Of a stretch of 64,000 bases of DNA, positions 1-9,479 are shown piece by piece. The position numbers and the translations under genes are program-made. Every line of letters begins with the position of its first letter. The first letter of the stretch is position 1. The notes below the pieces were generated by a model. It ran no database searches. It had not been told where the DNA came from and saw only the letters and a program-made list of their open reading frames with translations. Location of the stretch: contig OY776378.1 of the NCBI GenBank assembly GCA_963675575.1, forward strand, positions 62,001-126,000, written 5' to 3'. This DNA is from JAGLOK01 sp963675575 (GTDB lineage: Bacteria > Bacillota > Clostridia > Christensenellales > UMGS416).

Positions 1-925
1 TGGCGTAGGATATTTCTTTCTCCAAGTCTTTACCAAAAAAAACATAATTGCTTACGTTTCTTGCCCGGGCTTTTGCTTCATATAAAGCATGGTCTACATA
101 TTTCATCGCTTTAGCCAAAGTTCCGTAGTTTTGTGCGTCCAGCAGAACGCCCATGCTTATTGTTGTTTTTAATATTCTGCCGTCTTCAAGAAGAATTGGT
201 TTGTTCATTTGAGATACAAGCCTTCTTATAAAACCTAAAATATCCTGTTCGTTGTGTTGTGTATGAACGATTAAAAATTCATCTCCACCCATTCTTATCG
301 CCAAATCGGTTTTTCTGATTTCTGATGTGATTCTGTATGCTAATACTTTTAAAACCTCATCACCAACCGAATGTCCGTAAGTATCGTTTATTTCTTTGAA
401 TTTATCGATATCTAAAAGAGTCAAAGCTCTACGGGAGTTTTGGTCACTTCGTTTATTTTTATCAATGAGATTGAAAATATAATCCATATATCGCCTATTA
501 TAAAGCGAAGTTAATTGGTCATGATTAGCTTCGTGGAAAAGCTTTTCGTGATCTTCAAATATTTTTACATCTGCCTTTAAGTTGTCGGAATATTTAGATT
601 TATCGCCAAATACAAGAAGAACTCCATCGCTGTAGCTTTCTCCGACGGAATAGTGGGCGACAATTTTATCGAATGTTTTAGAGAAGTTTTTTTCGCACAA
701 ACCGATATTGCTACCTGAAAGCAGACATTCGGCACACTCAATTTGGCGCGAACAAAGAGCTTCAAAGCAAAAATTGTTCTCACTAACACCCACCAGCTTT
801 TTTGCGCTGGCGTTAAGCCATTTTATTTTGTTGTCCGGACCTATATATATTACTTCGTCTTCAATATTGTTCAGTAATACATAGTCAAGTCCAGTCAATT
901 CACGGGATTTTTCATTTAGAGCCAT
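1..925 (-). CDS. GGDEF-domain protein with N-terminal PAS-like sensor (partial, runs off window)
   Basis: Probable diguanylate cyclase making cyclic di-GMP. Reading leftward from an ATG at 923-925, preceded by a GAGGA ribosome binding site, about 308 residues are visible before the window edge cuts the gene. Residues ~10-60 resemble a PAS sensor fold (IYIGPDNKIKWLNASAKKLVG) followed by a Cys-rich stretch with four cysteines, which might bind a metal or haem. The GGDEF domain starts near residue 150 (HDQLTSLYNRRYMD) and has the active-site motif MGGDEF intact. No membrane segment is seen in the visible part. The C-terminus, perhaps with an EAL or further domain, lies outside the window. The GGDEF assignment is firm; the PAS call is tentative. 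Confidence 0.88.
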   Translation of the reverse strand, partial: MALNEKSRELTGLDYVLLNNIEDEVIYIGPDNKIKWLNASAKKLVGVSENNFCFEALCSRQIECAECLLSGSNIGLCEKNFSKTFDKIVAHYSVGESYSDGVLLVFGDKSKYSDNLKADVKIFEDHEKLFHEANHDQLTSLYNRRYMDYIFNLIDKNKRSDQNSRRALTLLDIDKFKEINDTYGHSVGDEVLKVLAYRITSEIRKTDLAIRMGGDEFLIVHTQHNEQDILGFIRRLVSQMNKPILLEDGRILKTTISMGVLLDAQNYGTLAKAMKYVDHALYEAKARARNVSNYVFFGKDLEKEISYA

Positions 926-1080
926 CTGTTTCCTCGGCACGGCCTTTTGTCCCAGTTAACAACTATTAATACCTATATAATAATATATTACCCAATAATA
1001 TGCAAAATAAACATTATTTTTACAAAACTCAGCATTTATATATAGAAAAATGTTCTTATCAAATATTTAGAAAAATATAT

Positions 1081-2466
1081 TTACAAAGTAATAAGCACTA
1101 ATATCGCCGTAGTAATCAAAATAGAAATCTGCAAAAGCCATGTTTTTTTAAACCATTCCGCGTATGAAACTCCGGTTATTCCCAATGTTATAAGAAGTAC
1201 CGGATTGGTGATGTAAAATACATTTGAAAATCCATCACCAAAAAGAAATGATAATACCGCAGTTTGCAAAGGAACTCCCGACAGCGTGGAAAGCGGAGCT
1301 ACAATAGGCATCACCAAAAAGGCTTTCGCCGACCCTGAGCCTATAAAAAAGTTTAACACCAGCACCAAAAGATATGTGGAAAGTGCGGATGCTCCCGCTC
1401 CCAATCCTTGCATGGCATTGTGCGCCAAATATAATAGTGTATCCATTACATTGGATTGACTCATTATGAACTTTACGGAAGATGCCATAAGAATTAAAAG
1501 CACACCGGGGGCGACCCCTGTCAATCCATCAAGAAGCGATTTTAATATTTTCTTTGTTCCCATATTGGATACTGCGCCGGACGCAATGCCGCCAGCGAGG
1601 AAAAGCAACGCAAGCACGGGCATGGTGTAGTCTGCCAGCGTTCGCACTATTGAAGTCAAAGCTACCCACAAAAATAGCGCTATAATCATGGAAACGAACA
1701 CTATGAGTGCGCGTTTAGCACCGGCTTTGTCGGAAACATTCGGTTGGGAAGACAAATCTTCTTCTTTGGTTTTTGCGTGTGCATGGGCGTAGATTTGTAT
1801 GAATATAGTTAATATAACGTATATTACCGCAAAACAAAGCATTCTATAGCTAGCTCCCGAAAAAATGGGTAGCCCGATAAGCTTCTGAGCAACTCCTGTG
1901 GTGAATGGATTAAATACTCCTGCGGCGAAACCAAAGCCCGTAGAAAGAAGAGATATAAACAGACCTGTGAATACGTCAAAACCCAGCCCGAGGCAAAGGG
2001 CTACGGCTATCGGAGTTAAAAGCACCGACTCTTCAAATATTCCGGCGGCTGTTCCCAGCATCATGAAAAAAAGCGAGATAAGAGATATCAAAACATATCT
2101 TCTTTTTGAAAACTTTCTTCCAAGAACCCAAACAAGATATACAAGTGCTCCTGAGTGGTTTAAAACAGAAAACGATCCGCCTAAAAACAATAGAAACAAT
2201 ATGATGACAATGATGGTAAGCCCGTCTGGGCCCGCGAGCACCTCGAAGGGCGCGGTAATCCACCTGATGGGCGAAAGAGGTTTTGTGTCAAGCTCCTTAT
2301 ATGTTCCGTCGACTATTTGGAGAGTTCCATTGATTTCTTGTCTGTCATAGCTGCCTGCGGGCAAAACATATGTGAGAACTCCGGCCGCAATCATAAGCAA
2401 CAATAAAACGACTGCGGAGAATATGAATGTCTTCTTGCCAATTCGGATTGTTTCATTTTGCTGCAT
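1081..2466 (-). CDS. YfcC/DcuC-type anion or basic amino acid carrier
   Basis: Integral membrane carrier of the YfcC / C4-dicarboxylate anaerobic carrier family (Pfam DcuC), 461 aa, about 12 hydrophobic segments. Visible family signs are the N-terminal helix followed by a LPAGSYDR loop, the Gly-rich FEESVLLTPIAVALCLGLG region and a GSGSAKAFLVMPIVAPLS segment near residue 375. Members move C4-dicarboxylates, arginine/ornithine or related anions; the substrate cannot be read from sequence. It lies 11 bp downstream of pth on the same strand, so the two are probably co-transcribed, which is more likely chance than function. Start at ATG 2466 has a GAGGT ribosome binding site. Confidence 0.85.
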   Translation of the reverse strand: MQQNETIRIGKKTFIFSAVVLLLLMIAAGVLTYVLPAGSYDRQEINGTLQIVDGTYKELDTKPLSPIRWITAPFEVLAGPDGLTIIVIILFLLFLGGSFSVLNHSGALVYLVWVLGRKFSKRRYVLISLISLFFMMLGTAAGIFEESVLLTPIAVALCLGLGFDVFTGLFISLLSTGFGFAAGVFNPFTTGVAQKLIGLPIFSGASYRMLCFAVIYVILTIFIQIYAHAHAKTKEEDLSSQPNVSDKAGAKRALIVFVSMIIALFLWVALTSIVRTLADYTMPVLALLFLAGGIASGAVSNMGTKKILKSLLDGLTGVAPGVLLILMASSVKFIMSQSNVMDTLLYLAHNAMQGLGAGASALSTYLLVLVLNFFIGSGSAKAFLVMPIVAPLSTLSGVPLQTAVLSFLFGDGFSNVFYITNPVLLITLGITGVSYAEWFKKTWLLQISILITTAILVLITL

Positions 2467-2477
2467 AATCTGACCTC

Positions 2478-3044
2478 TTATTTTTTGTTATAGCACTGCA
2501 TAGCCTTTTCTATTCCTTCTTTAATTATCACATCAACAGCTTTCGCCGCCTCTAAAAGCGTTTGTTCCAATATTTTTTGCTCTTCTTTTGAAGGCTTGGA
2601 AAGAACATAGTTTATTAAATCGTCCGAGCTCTTCCCTATTCCGATCCTAATCCTGGGAAATCCTTCACCTATGTGGTTTGCGATGGAGCGCATTCCGTTG
2701 TGCGTTCCCGGGCCTCCGCTCTTTCTTATTCGCAAAGCTCCAACAGGAAGATCTATGTCATCATATATAATGATAATGTTTTTTGGATCTGCTTTATAAA
2801 ATGAAAGTGCCTTTTTAACGGCGCTTCCGGAATCGTTCATAAAAGTTAAAGGCTTTAGCAATATTATTTTCGCGTCGTACTTGTTTGCCGCGCAAAAAGA
2901 AGAAGAAAATCTTTTTTTATATTTTGAAATCTGCCACAACTCGAATAATTTGTCCATTGCGAGATAACCCATGTTGTGGCGGGTTTTATCATATTTAGCG
3001 CCTGGATTTCCAAGGCCTGCAATTATATAAGTATTTTTTTTCAT
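2478..3044 (-). CDS. pth: peptidyl-tRNA hydrolase
   Basis: Cleaves peptidyl-tRNA released from stalled ribosomes to recycle tRNA; cytoplasmic and usually essential. The 188-aa length is normal for bacterial Pth. Near the N-terminus is GLGNPGAKYDKTRHNMGY, with the catalytic histidine at residue 23. Further on are LLKPLTFMNDSG, the conserved YDDIDLPVG with the catalytic Asp, and GGPGTHNGMRS. All key residues are present. The YfcC-type carrier follows 11 bp downstream. The upstream 363 bp hold only a reductase relic. Confidence 0.97.
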   Translation of the reverse strand: MKKNTYIIAGLGNPGAKYDKTRHNMGYLAMDKLFELWQISKYKKRFSSSFCAANKYDAKIILLKPLTFMNDSGSAVKKALSFYKADPKNIIIIYDDIDLPVGALRIRKSGGPGTHNGMRSIANHIGEGFPRIRIGIGKSSDDLINYVLSKPSKEEQKILEQTLLEAAKAVDVIIKEGIEKAMQCYNKK

Positions 3045-3146
3045 GTAAGAAATTATAACACGGATAGCCCTATAAACAAACGTTTCTTGTGAATTTATTA
3101 GGTTGTGTTATGTGCGTATTGTGTATGAATATAATTAACAAGCCAG

Positions 3147-3300
3147 CTATTCTTGAGTTGCTTTAAGAATATTGATGATTTCAATGGATTGCGGGCATGT
3201 TTATTCGCATGTGACGCATTTGGTGCATTGGTTTGCTGCGCTTGCTCTATCGAGCGGCAGTAGCTTCATAAGACCAATTCCAAATTAATATAGTTTTAAC
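3147..3300 (-). pseudogene. Relic of the C-terminal [4Fe-4S] end of an aldo/keto reductase
   Basis: In the 363-bp gap between pth and the next gene, the minus strand encodes a short stretch reading SAANQCTKCVTCE, a TAA stop, then TCPQSIEIINILKATQE and a TAG stop at 3147-3149. The spacing CxxCxxC...CP is the Fe-S tail typical of ferredoxin-containing aldo/keto reductases, usually ...CGxCExxCPQ. The TAA stands where a Glu codon (GAA) would be expected. I see nothing of the barrel domain upstream, so this is a remnant of a deleted gene. The family assignment rests on the cysteine pattern only. Confidence 0.6.
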
Positions 3301-3407
3301 TTGGACAGTTTTGCAAACGTGAGATACTTCAGTTTTTTCCAAAATGGGACATCCATTCTAAGCTAAAAAGTTTTAAATGGAATAAATAATTTCTTTATGA
3401 TACAATC

Positions 3408-4097
3408 ATGATAATGCAAAAAAGGTTAAAAAAAATCATATTATATATTGCTTTTTTGGTCATGCTTATTATGGCGGGATACGTCATATTTGTAAGCAGT
3501 CATGCTATTTCAAACAAATACTATTTTTTAATAACCGCAGCCTCATTTGTTTTGGTTTGCGCAGTGTTTTTAATTTTTGTATTTAACCACAAAATGAACG
3601 GCAAAAAAAGCATAAAATTGATGTTAATAATTTGTATTGCGCTTATTGCATTTCAGGTAATTACATTTCCTATTGTAAACATTTTTTCTCAGTCGTTGCC
3701 GGCTTGGCCGCCCAGAGGAACGATTTATCAATTTCCGGGCTATAGAAATTCCATCGCGCAAAATGATGTGGGGCTCATGATGAGGTATTACCTTGACGGT
3801 AAAACAGTGTACGCGGCGAGCGATTATCCGCGCGATTCGCACAACGGCAATCTTTTTATAACAAACGAATATGAGTTTATTAAATCAGAGTATCCGATTA
3901 TAAGCAGTGAATATGCCAAGATGATCGAAAATGAGTTTAAAACTATCCATGTGCAGGAAAATCCCAAGCTTATGATTTTCGCGTTCAAGATATATTTGTC
4001 TAATGAGGATTCAAAAGAAATGGTGATTATAAAAGACGAATTAGATTCCTGGTATCTTATGCCGTTAAGCTTTTATGAGGAGGCTTTTGGTGAGTAA
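3408..4097 (+). CDS. Hypothetical membrane-anchored protein
   Basis: Not recognised. 229 aa with three hydrophobic segments (about residues 9-28, 37-58 and 70-92) followed by a ~135-residue soluble C-terminal domain rich in Tyr, Ser and Glu. Two possible starts exist, ATG 3408 and ATG 3414; neither has a clear ribosome binding site, and an AT-rich -10-like TATGAT lies only a few bases upstream, so the message may have a very short leader. It overlaps the next gene by 8 bp, so the two are translationally coupled and probably act together at the membrane. Function unknown. Confidence 0.75.
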   Translation: MIMQKRLKKIILYIAFLVMLIMAGYVIFVSSHAISNKYYFLITAASFVLVCAVFLIFVFNHKMNGKKSIKLMLIICIALIAFQVITFPIVNIFSQSLPAWPPRGTIYQFPGYRNSIAQNDVGLMMRYYLDGKTVYAASDYPRDSHNGNLFITNEYEFIKSEYPIISSEYAKMIENEFKTIHVQENPKLMIFAFKIYLSNEDSKEMVIIKDELDSWYLMPLSFYEEAFGE

Positions 4098-5640
4098 GCT
4101 TAAGAAAAACATATATTATGAGCTCGCGGTTGTTATTCCTCTAGTATTAGCTTTATTTTTAATATATAAAATGAATAGAATTGCACTGTCGGATTTTATT
4201 TTACACAATGCAGGAGCGGTGACCACATCCGTCATAAATCAAGCTTTGTTTATCTTCGTTTTGGAGATATTTGGACTACTTATAATGATGTGCTTTAATA
4301 GATATTTTTCAAAGCTAAAGATTGTGATGCTCTCGTATATCGCAGGGGTTTTGATTTGGTGCTTAGCTTCAGTTGTTATAGTTTGTATTGGTATTGCATT
4401 TAAGTGGTATTTTGTAGCTATATTGTGCTTAGCAATATTAGCGGCATTGTATTTTGCGCTAAAGCCACAAAAGATTTCAAAAGAAGATTTGATGTTTTAT
4501 GCAAAAACCTTGTTGATTTATGCATCACTTGCTTTATTTTTTGCAGCACTTTGTGTGTTTAGATTTTCATACGATTCATATATGTATATAAACACAGGAC
4601 AGAAAATCGCTAAACTCGGATATTTACCTAATGAGTTAGTGGGAATTGTATCAGGATTTTCACTGTTTACGCCTATGCTTTTTGCGCCATCTGAATTTTT
4701 TAATTACGATTTTTCTCAAGGACTATATATACTACTCAACGCTCAGTTTACAGTATTTGTAGGCTATGCGGTGTTTGAATATTTGCAAGATAGAATTGAC
4801 TTTAAAAAGGCAGTTGCAGCTGGTGCGTTTTCGTTTTTAGCACTTGTATCGTCTAACATATACTTTGAGCTAATGTATTGGCCGATGTCAAACCTCCTAA
4901 CAACGATGACGATGTTTGGGGTGGTGTATTTCGCTTGGCGCGCTAAGAGAGAAAATCAAGGCATAAACATGCTTTTGTCTGCGTTTTTCGCAGTATGCTT
5001 TGTGCTTACTCGGACGGAAAATATGTTACTCTATATTTGCTTTATGTTTATTATTTCGCTTTCGGATATCAAAAAGAAAAATATATCGCTACATTTAGTT
5101 AGTGTGGCTGTTACTTTAGTGCTCTGGTACATCAGATTCTTTGCTGTGGCGGGTATAAACTATTCAGAAGGTGCGTTTTTAACTATAGATAGAGCGGCTC
5201 TACTTCTAGGAGTTTTAGCGCTGTTTATAATATATGTACTATTTATAAGCAAATCAAAGTTTGTGACAAATAGAAAAAAACTGATAGAAAAGCTGTTTTT
5301 TATTGCTATGATAGTAGCTATGATTGGGCTTACTGTGTTGGATTTTGACTTCTTCCTAGAAAACACAAAAGCTACTTTGCATAATATTTTCTACGATGGA
5401 GCGTGGGCAGGTGCCTTAATTATTTTTGCAACGATGTATTTTATTAAACTCATATCGTGTGATGACTTCAATTATTTTGATAAGCAGGCACTTGTTTTTG
5501 TTTTATTTTTTGCGATCATATTCCTCTTGAAAGCTGAGCCATTGCGCATAGGCTACGGAGACTCAGGGAGTCGATATTTTGCGCACATACTTCCACTCTT
5601 AATATTTAACATATCAATATCACTCGGCAAGAAAATATAA
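4090..5640 (+). CDS. Polytopic membrane protein, GT-C glycosyltransferase-like
   Basis: Unknown function; 516 aa with about 12 hydrophobic segments. I place the start at GTG 4090 because AGGAGG at 4078-4083 sits six bases before it; the in-frame ATG at 4075 would itself overlap that site. After roughly four helices comes a loop with FRFSYDSYMYINTGQKIAKLG, reminiscent of the first extracytoplasmic loop of lipid-linked-sugar glycosyltransferases (GT-C fold), and then a long run of helices with an RTEN turn. No close family is recognised, so GT-C is a topology guess. Start overlaps the preceding gene by 8 bp. A similar large membrane protein of unknown function occurs at 39794-41695. Confidence 0.7.
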   Translation: MSKLKKNIYYELAVVIPLVLALFLIYKMNRIALSDFILHNAGAVTTSVINQALFIFVLEIFGLLIMMCFNRYFSKLKIVMLSYIAGVLIWCLASVVIVCIGIAFKWYFVAILCLAILAALYFALKPQKISKEDLMFYAKTLLIYASLALFFAALCVFRFSYDSYMYINTGQKIAKLGYLPNELVGIVSGFSLFTPMLFAPSEFFNYDFSQGLYILLNAQFTVFVGYAVFEYLQDRIDFKKAVAAGAFSFLALVSSNIYFELMYWPMSNLLTTMTMFGVVYFAWRAKRENQGINMLLSAFFAVCFVLTRTENMLLYICFMFIISLSDIKKKNISLHLVSVAVTLVLWYIRFFAVAGINYSEGAFLTIDRAALLLGVLALFIIYVLFISKSKFVTNRKKLIEKLFFIAMIVAMIGLTVLDFDFFLENTKATLHNIFYDGAWAGALIIFATMYFIKLISCDDFNYFDKQALVFVLFFAIIFLLKAEPLRIGYGDSGSRYFAHILPLLIFNISISLGKKI

Positions 5641-5668
5641 TTTAAATCAATAAATATCCTATTTGTTG

Positions 5669-5697
5669 TTGTTTTTTACTACTTGTTATGGTATATT
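5669..5697 (+). promoter_or_regulatory. Candidate promoter of the GTP-PEPCK gene
   Basis: TTGTTT at 5669-5674, 17-bp spacer, TATATT at 5692-5697. It leaves a ~105-nt leader before the ATG at 5811. The leader contains two related A-rich direct repeats (AAAACGCA followed by GAAAACTTT) of unknown meaning and a good AAGGAGA ribosome binding site. The -35 match is weak. Confidence 0.35.
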
Positions 5698-5810
5698 ACA
5701 CAATGGGGAAGGTTGCAATATTTTTAAGTATAACTTGCAAAAAACGCAGGAAAACTTTCTTTTCAAAACGCAAAAAATTGAAAACTTTTAACTAATTAAG
5801 GAGAAAGAAA

Positions 5811-7706
5811 ATGTCAGAAAACAAAGAACTTGAACTCATCCTATCCAAATGTGATGAAAAAAGCCAAGAAAAAATCAAACTGATCAGCAATGCTGATATC
5901 TTAAGCAAGATTGCAAGCAGAATTGAGCTTTGTAATCCTAAAGATGTCTTCATTCACTCAGGCAGTGAAGAAGATAACGAATATATCAAAAAGATGTCTT
6001 TAGAGGCAGGCGAAGAATCAGATTTGGCCATGGAAGGTCATACGGTTCATTTTGACCCGCCAGCAGAGCAAGGCCGTATTGTTAAGCAAACATATGCGAT
6101 TGAAGATGAAGGCATGTTCACATCTTCCCTTTCAAAAGCTCTGCCAAGAGCTGAAGCTGATGAGCTCATCCAAACCAACATGAAAAATATTATGGATGGA
6201 AAAACAATGCTCGTTGCTTTCTATGTCCGTGGACCTGTTGGTGCACCAACAGCTTATCCATCTTTAACAATTTCAGATACATGGTATCTTGGACATCAGC
6301 AAAACAATCTTTATAGATGTTCTCCAGAAGGCTTTGAAAAGCAAGTTGAAAAAACTGGTCTTTTCTTTACAAATACACATAGCAAAGGCTCATTAGACAC
6401 ACCTAGTGCTTATGTTTTAACAGACAGAAAAAATATTGAAACTTGGGCATGGAACGTATCCTACTTAGGCAACTGTGCTTTAATCAAAAAAGGTCATCAC
6501 AGATTGTCGAATGATGATGCGATCTATAATCACAGAGGTGAATATATGTCAGAACACATGTTTATCACTGGTATTAAGATGAAAGATGGTTCTATCGTGT
6601 GGATCGATGGCGCTGCACCATCAGGCTGTGGTAAAACAACAACAGCTATGGCTGGTGATACTTTCATAGGTGACGATCTTGCTCAAATCTGGATTGCAGA
6701 TGATGGATCAATCCGCTCCATCAATCCTGAGATCGGAATCTTTGGTATCGTTAAAGACGTTAACAAAGAAGGTGATCCAATTCTCATGGAAAAATTGAGA
6801 AATCCTGGATCAGAGGTCATTTGGTCAAATGTTTGTGTTTCTGATGGCGTTCCTTATTGGGAAGGCTGTGGTGAAGAAACACCAAAGAGTGGAACAAACT
6901 TCCAAGGCGAATGGTGGGAAGGAAAAACAGATGCTAATGGAAAAGTTATTCCTATTTCACATCCGAATTCCAGATGTACAATTCTCTCTAATCAATTGAG
7001 CAACTTTAATCAAGAAGCAGCAGATGATCCAAATGGTGTGGATACACTCGTATTTACATACAGTGGACGTGATCCTGATACAATGCCTCCCGTTGTGGCT
7101 AGTTTGACTCCTGAAGAAGGTGTAACATTCGGTGCTGATATTGCATCTCAAACAACAGCAACAGAAGTTGGCGCTAAAGGCGATATCCAAAGATCCCCTT
7201 GGGCAAATAGTTCTTTTTTCTTGGGTGCATTGGGTGATTATATGGATGGTCAATTTAAATTCTTCACAAATCCAAAGCTCACAAAAAAGCCTGTTTTAGC
7301 ATCTTTGAATTACTTCCTCACAGAAGCAGCTCGTGGTGGAGATTCAACTAAACTCATCGGTGAAAAACGTGATGTACGCACATGGTTAACATGGCTTGCA
7401 CGTTTGTCAACAGGCGAAGTCACAGGAATCAAAACAGCTCTCGGAATTATCCCGTCATTTGAAGAAATCAAAGGCATTTTTGATGAATTTATGCCGGATA
7501 AAGGATATTCCAAAGAGATTTATAATAAGCAATTCTCATTATATGTAGATAAACTTATTGATAGAATTGATATGCAGGTTGAAGCTTACAAAAAAGAAGT
7601 AAATGTCCCGGATATTTATTTTGAAACCCAAGCTACCAAAAAAGCTCGCTTAGAAGAACTCAAAGCAGCTAAAGGGGCTATTGTTACACCTGATCAATTA
7701 GGTTAG
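5811..7706 (+). CDS. pckG: Phosphoenolpyruvate carboxykinase (GTP)
   Basis: Interconverts oxaloacetate + GTP and PEP + CO2 + GDP, linking the TCA branch to glycolysis/gluconeogenesis; in fermenters often run in the carboxylating direction. 631 aa, a normal length for the GTP class. Residues ~100-135 hold the substrate-loop region (VRGPVGAPTAYPSLTISDT); the kinase-1 P-loop is APSGCGKTTTAMAG near residue 270; NPEIGIFGIV and the NSRCTIL segment follow as in GTP-PEPCKs, and the FGADIASQTTAT segment is the guanine-side region. The ribosome binding site AAGGAGA is clear. A strong terminator follows and then the broken ATP-type isozyme, so this gene presumably now provides the activity. Confidence 0.9.
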   Translation: MSENKELELILSKCDEKSQEKIKLISNADILSKIASRIELCNPKDVFIHSGSEEDNEYIKKMSLEAGEESDLAMEGHTVHFDPPAEQGRIVKQTYAIEDEGMFTSSLSKALPRAEADELIQTNMKNIMDGKTMLVAFYVRGPVGAPTAYPSLTISDTWYLGHQQNNLYRCSPEGFEKQVEKTGLFFTNTHSKGSLDTPSAYVLTDRKNIETWAWNVSYLGNCALIKKGHHRLSNDDAIYNHRGEYMSEHMFITGIKMKDGSIVWIDGAAPSGCGKTTTAMAGDTFIGDDLAQIWIADDGSIRSINPEIGIFGIVKDVNKEGDPILMEKLRNPGSEVIWSNVCVSDGVPYWEGCGEETPKSGTNFQGEWWEGKTDANGKVIPISHPNSRCTILSNQLSNFNQEAADDPNGVDTLVFTYSGRDPDTMPPVVASLTPEEGVTFGADIASQTTATEVGAKGDIQRSPWANSSFFLGALGDYMDGQFKFFTNPKLTKKPVLASLNYFLTEAARGGDSTKLIGEKRDVRTWLTWLARLSTGEVTGIKTALGIIPSFEEIKGIFDEFMPDKGYSKEIYNKQFSLYVDKLIDRIDMQVEAYKKEVNVPDIYFETQATKKARLEELKAAKGAIVTPDQLG

Positions 7707-7734
7707 CTTCAAACAACATAACAAACGTTAAATA

Positions 7735-7769
7735 AAAAGGGCAGTTCTTAATCAGAACTGTCCTTTTTT
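7735..7769 (+). terminator. Rho-independent terminator after pckG
   Basis: Stem GGGCAGTTCT / AGAACTGTCC (one G-U pair), 5-nt loop, then seven T residues. It separates the intact GTP-PEPCK from the decayed ATP-PEPCK, which starts 13 bp further on without its own promoter. Confidence 0.9.
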
Positions 7770-7781
7770 TAAAACTATTGA

Positions 7782-9401
7782 AAAAGGGTAGTCAACATTT
7801 TTTCGGAACAATCTAAATGGGATGAAATTAGAAAAGGCAGCCCGTACTTTTCTACCATCCGCACAACAATCGAGACAGCATTCTACAAAAACAACATTTA
7901 TCCTGTACAAACTGTTAAAGAAGCTTACAAGCTTGCTTATGACAGCCCAGGAACAGTTGTTACGGATCTTGAAGTATTTGAACCGGAAAAAATCGGCCTG
8001 CCCGCTGATGCAAAAGTTTTGCTTTTCAACGACGGAGCAGTAAAGGGCCGTTGCGCAGCAGCCCGCAAAATTTTAGGCGAGCCGGGAGTTGAGCAGGAAG
8101 AATATGCGACTAAGATTCATGATGCTATATATGACACACGCTATAAAACAATGTATCATGCTCAAGCATATGTGGGTCTTGATGATGACTTCATGGTAAA
8201 AGCGCATCTTCTTATACCTGAAGGCGAAGAAAACAAAATGTATGCTGGTTCGAAGCAGATTGAAAACGAAGGCGATATTTATATCTTCTCAGATCCTACA
8301 TGGAGCCATCCCGATCATCCGCTGGGACTGACATTCTTTGATCCTGACAATAACTGTGCAGTTATCTTAGGAATGAGATATTTCGGCGAACACAAAAAAG
8401 GTACTTTGACACTGGGCTAGGGAATAGCCAATAGACACGGATATGCAGCTTGCCACGGCGGACAAAAACGTTACAACTTGTCTGATGGTTCAAAAGTAAT
8501 TCTTGGCGTTTTCGGTCTTTCAGGTTCAGGAAAATCCACAATCACACATGCTAAACATGACGGCAAATATGACATCACAGCTCTTCATGACGATGCCTTC
8601 ATTATTTCTGTTAACGATGGTTCTTCAGTTGCTCTTGAGCCTTCATATTTTGACAAAACTCAGGAATATCCGATGGACAATACTGACAACAAATTCCTTC
8701 TTACAGTTCAAAATGTAGGAGTTACAGAAGATGAATACGGAAAGAAAGTTCTTGTAACAGAAGATATAAGAAACGGAAATTGCCGTGCAGTCAAGAGCAT
8801 TCTTTGGTCTGATAACCGCGAAAATAAATTCCCGGAACCCGCTAATGCTATTATATGGCTGATGAAAGATCCAACATTGCCTCCTGTTATGAAAGTGACA
8901 GACTCAGTGCTTGCTACCACAATGGGCGCAACACTTGCAACTAAGCGTACATCAGCTGAGCGTTTGGCTCCTGGCGTTGACCCGGATGCATTGATTGTTG
9001 AACCTTATGCAAATCCTTTCAGAACATATCCTTTGGTTAACGACTTCAAAGTCTTCAAACAATTGTTCGAAGAAAGCGGAGTTGATTGCTACATCTTAAA
9101 CACTGGTGCTTTCATGGGCAAAGATGTAACAAAGGAAGTTGCTCTTGGCGCTCTTGAAACTATCGTTGAAAGCAAAGGTGGATTTAAAGCTATAGGTGTT
9201 GAAGGATTTGAAATTCTTCCTATCGATGGTTATGTGCCAGACTTTGGCGACGCTGAATACAAAAAATAATTCATAGCCCGTATGAATGACCGTGTTGAAT
9301 TCATTAAATCTAAAGAAACCGTTCGCGGTGGATATGACAAACTTCCTGAAGAAGCTTTTGCTTCAATGGTAAAGGTTGCCGAGTCAGCAAAGAATCTGTA
9401 A
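7782..9401 (+). pseudogene. pckA: Decayed phosphoenolpyruvate carboxykinase (ATP)
   Basis: One continuous reading frame from 7782 to 9401 encodes an ATP-type PEPCK but is broken in several ways. No ATG/GTG/TTG precedes the conserved FSTIRTTIETAFYKNN segment, so the true N-terminus is lost. TAG at 8418-8420 lies in TLTLG-stop-GIANRHGYAACHGG, where I expect Trp (TGG). TAA at 9267-9269 is followed in frame by FIARMNDRVEFIKSKETVRGG up to the natural stop at 9399-9401. About 20 residues also seem missing between EGEEN and KMYAGSKQ. The P-loop GVFGLSGSGKST and the HDDAFI metal site are still readable, so decay is recent. Expected residues come from memory of the family, not an alignment. Confidence 0.88.
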
Positions 9402-9422
9402 GATAAATTAAGAATTATTATT

Positions 9423-9453
9423 AAAAAACGCCCTACTTTTGCGGGGCGTTTTT
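9423..9453. terminator. Bidirectional terminator between pckA relic and the M56 gene
   Basis: AAAAACGCCC and GGGCGTTTTT form a stem around a short loop, with T-runs in both directions. It serves the plus-strand PEPCK relic and the minus-strand M56 peptidase gene, whose stop is at 9480. Confidence 0.85.
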
Positions 9454-9479
9454 GCTGTGTATTATTCTTTGTTTGGCTT

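Noticed and set aside
1898..2350. Long plus-strand frame opposite the YfcC-type gene
   Set aside because: Antisense shadow; the minus-strand carrier has clear family conservation.
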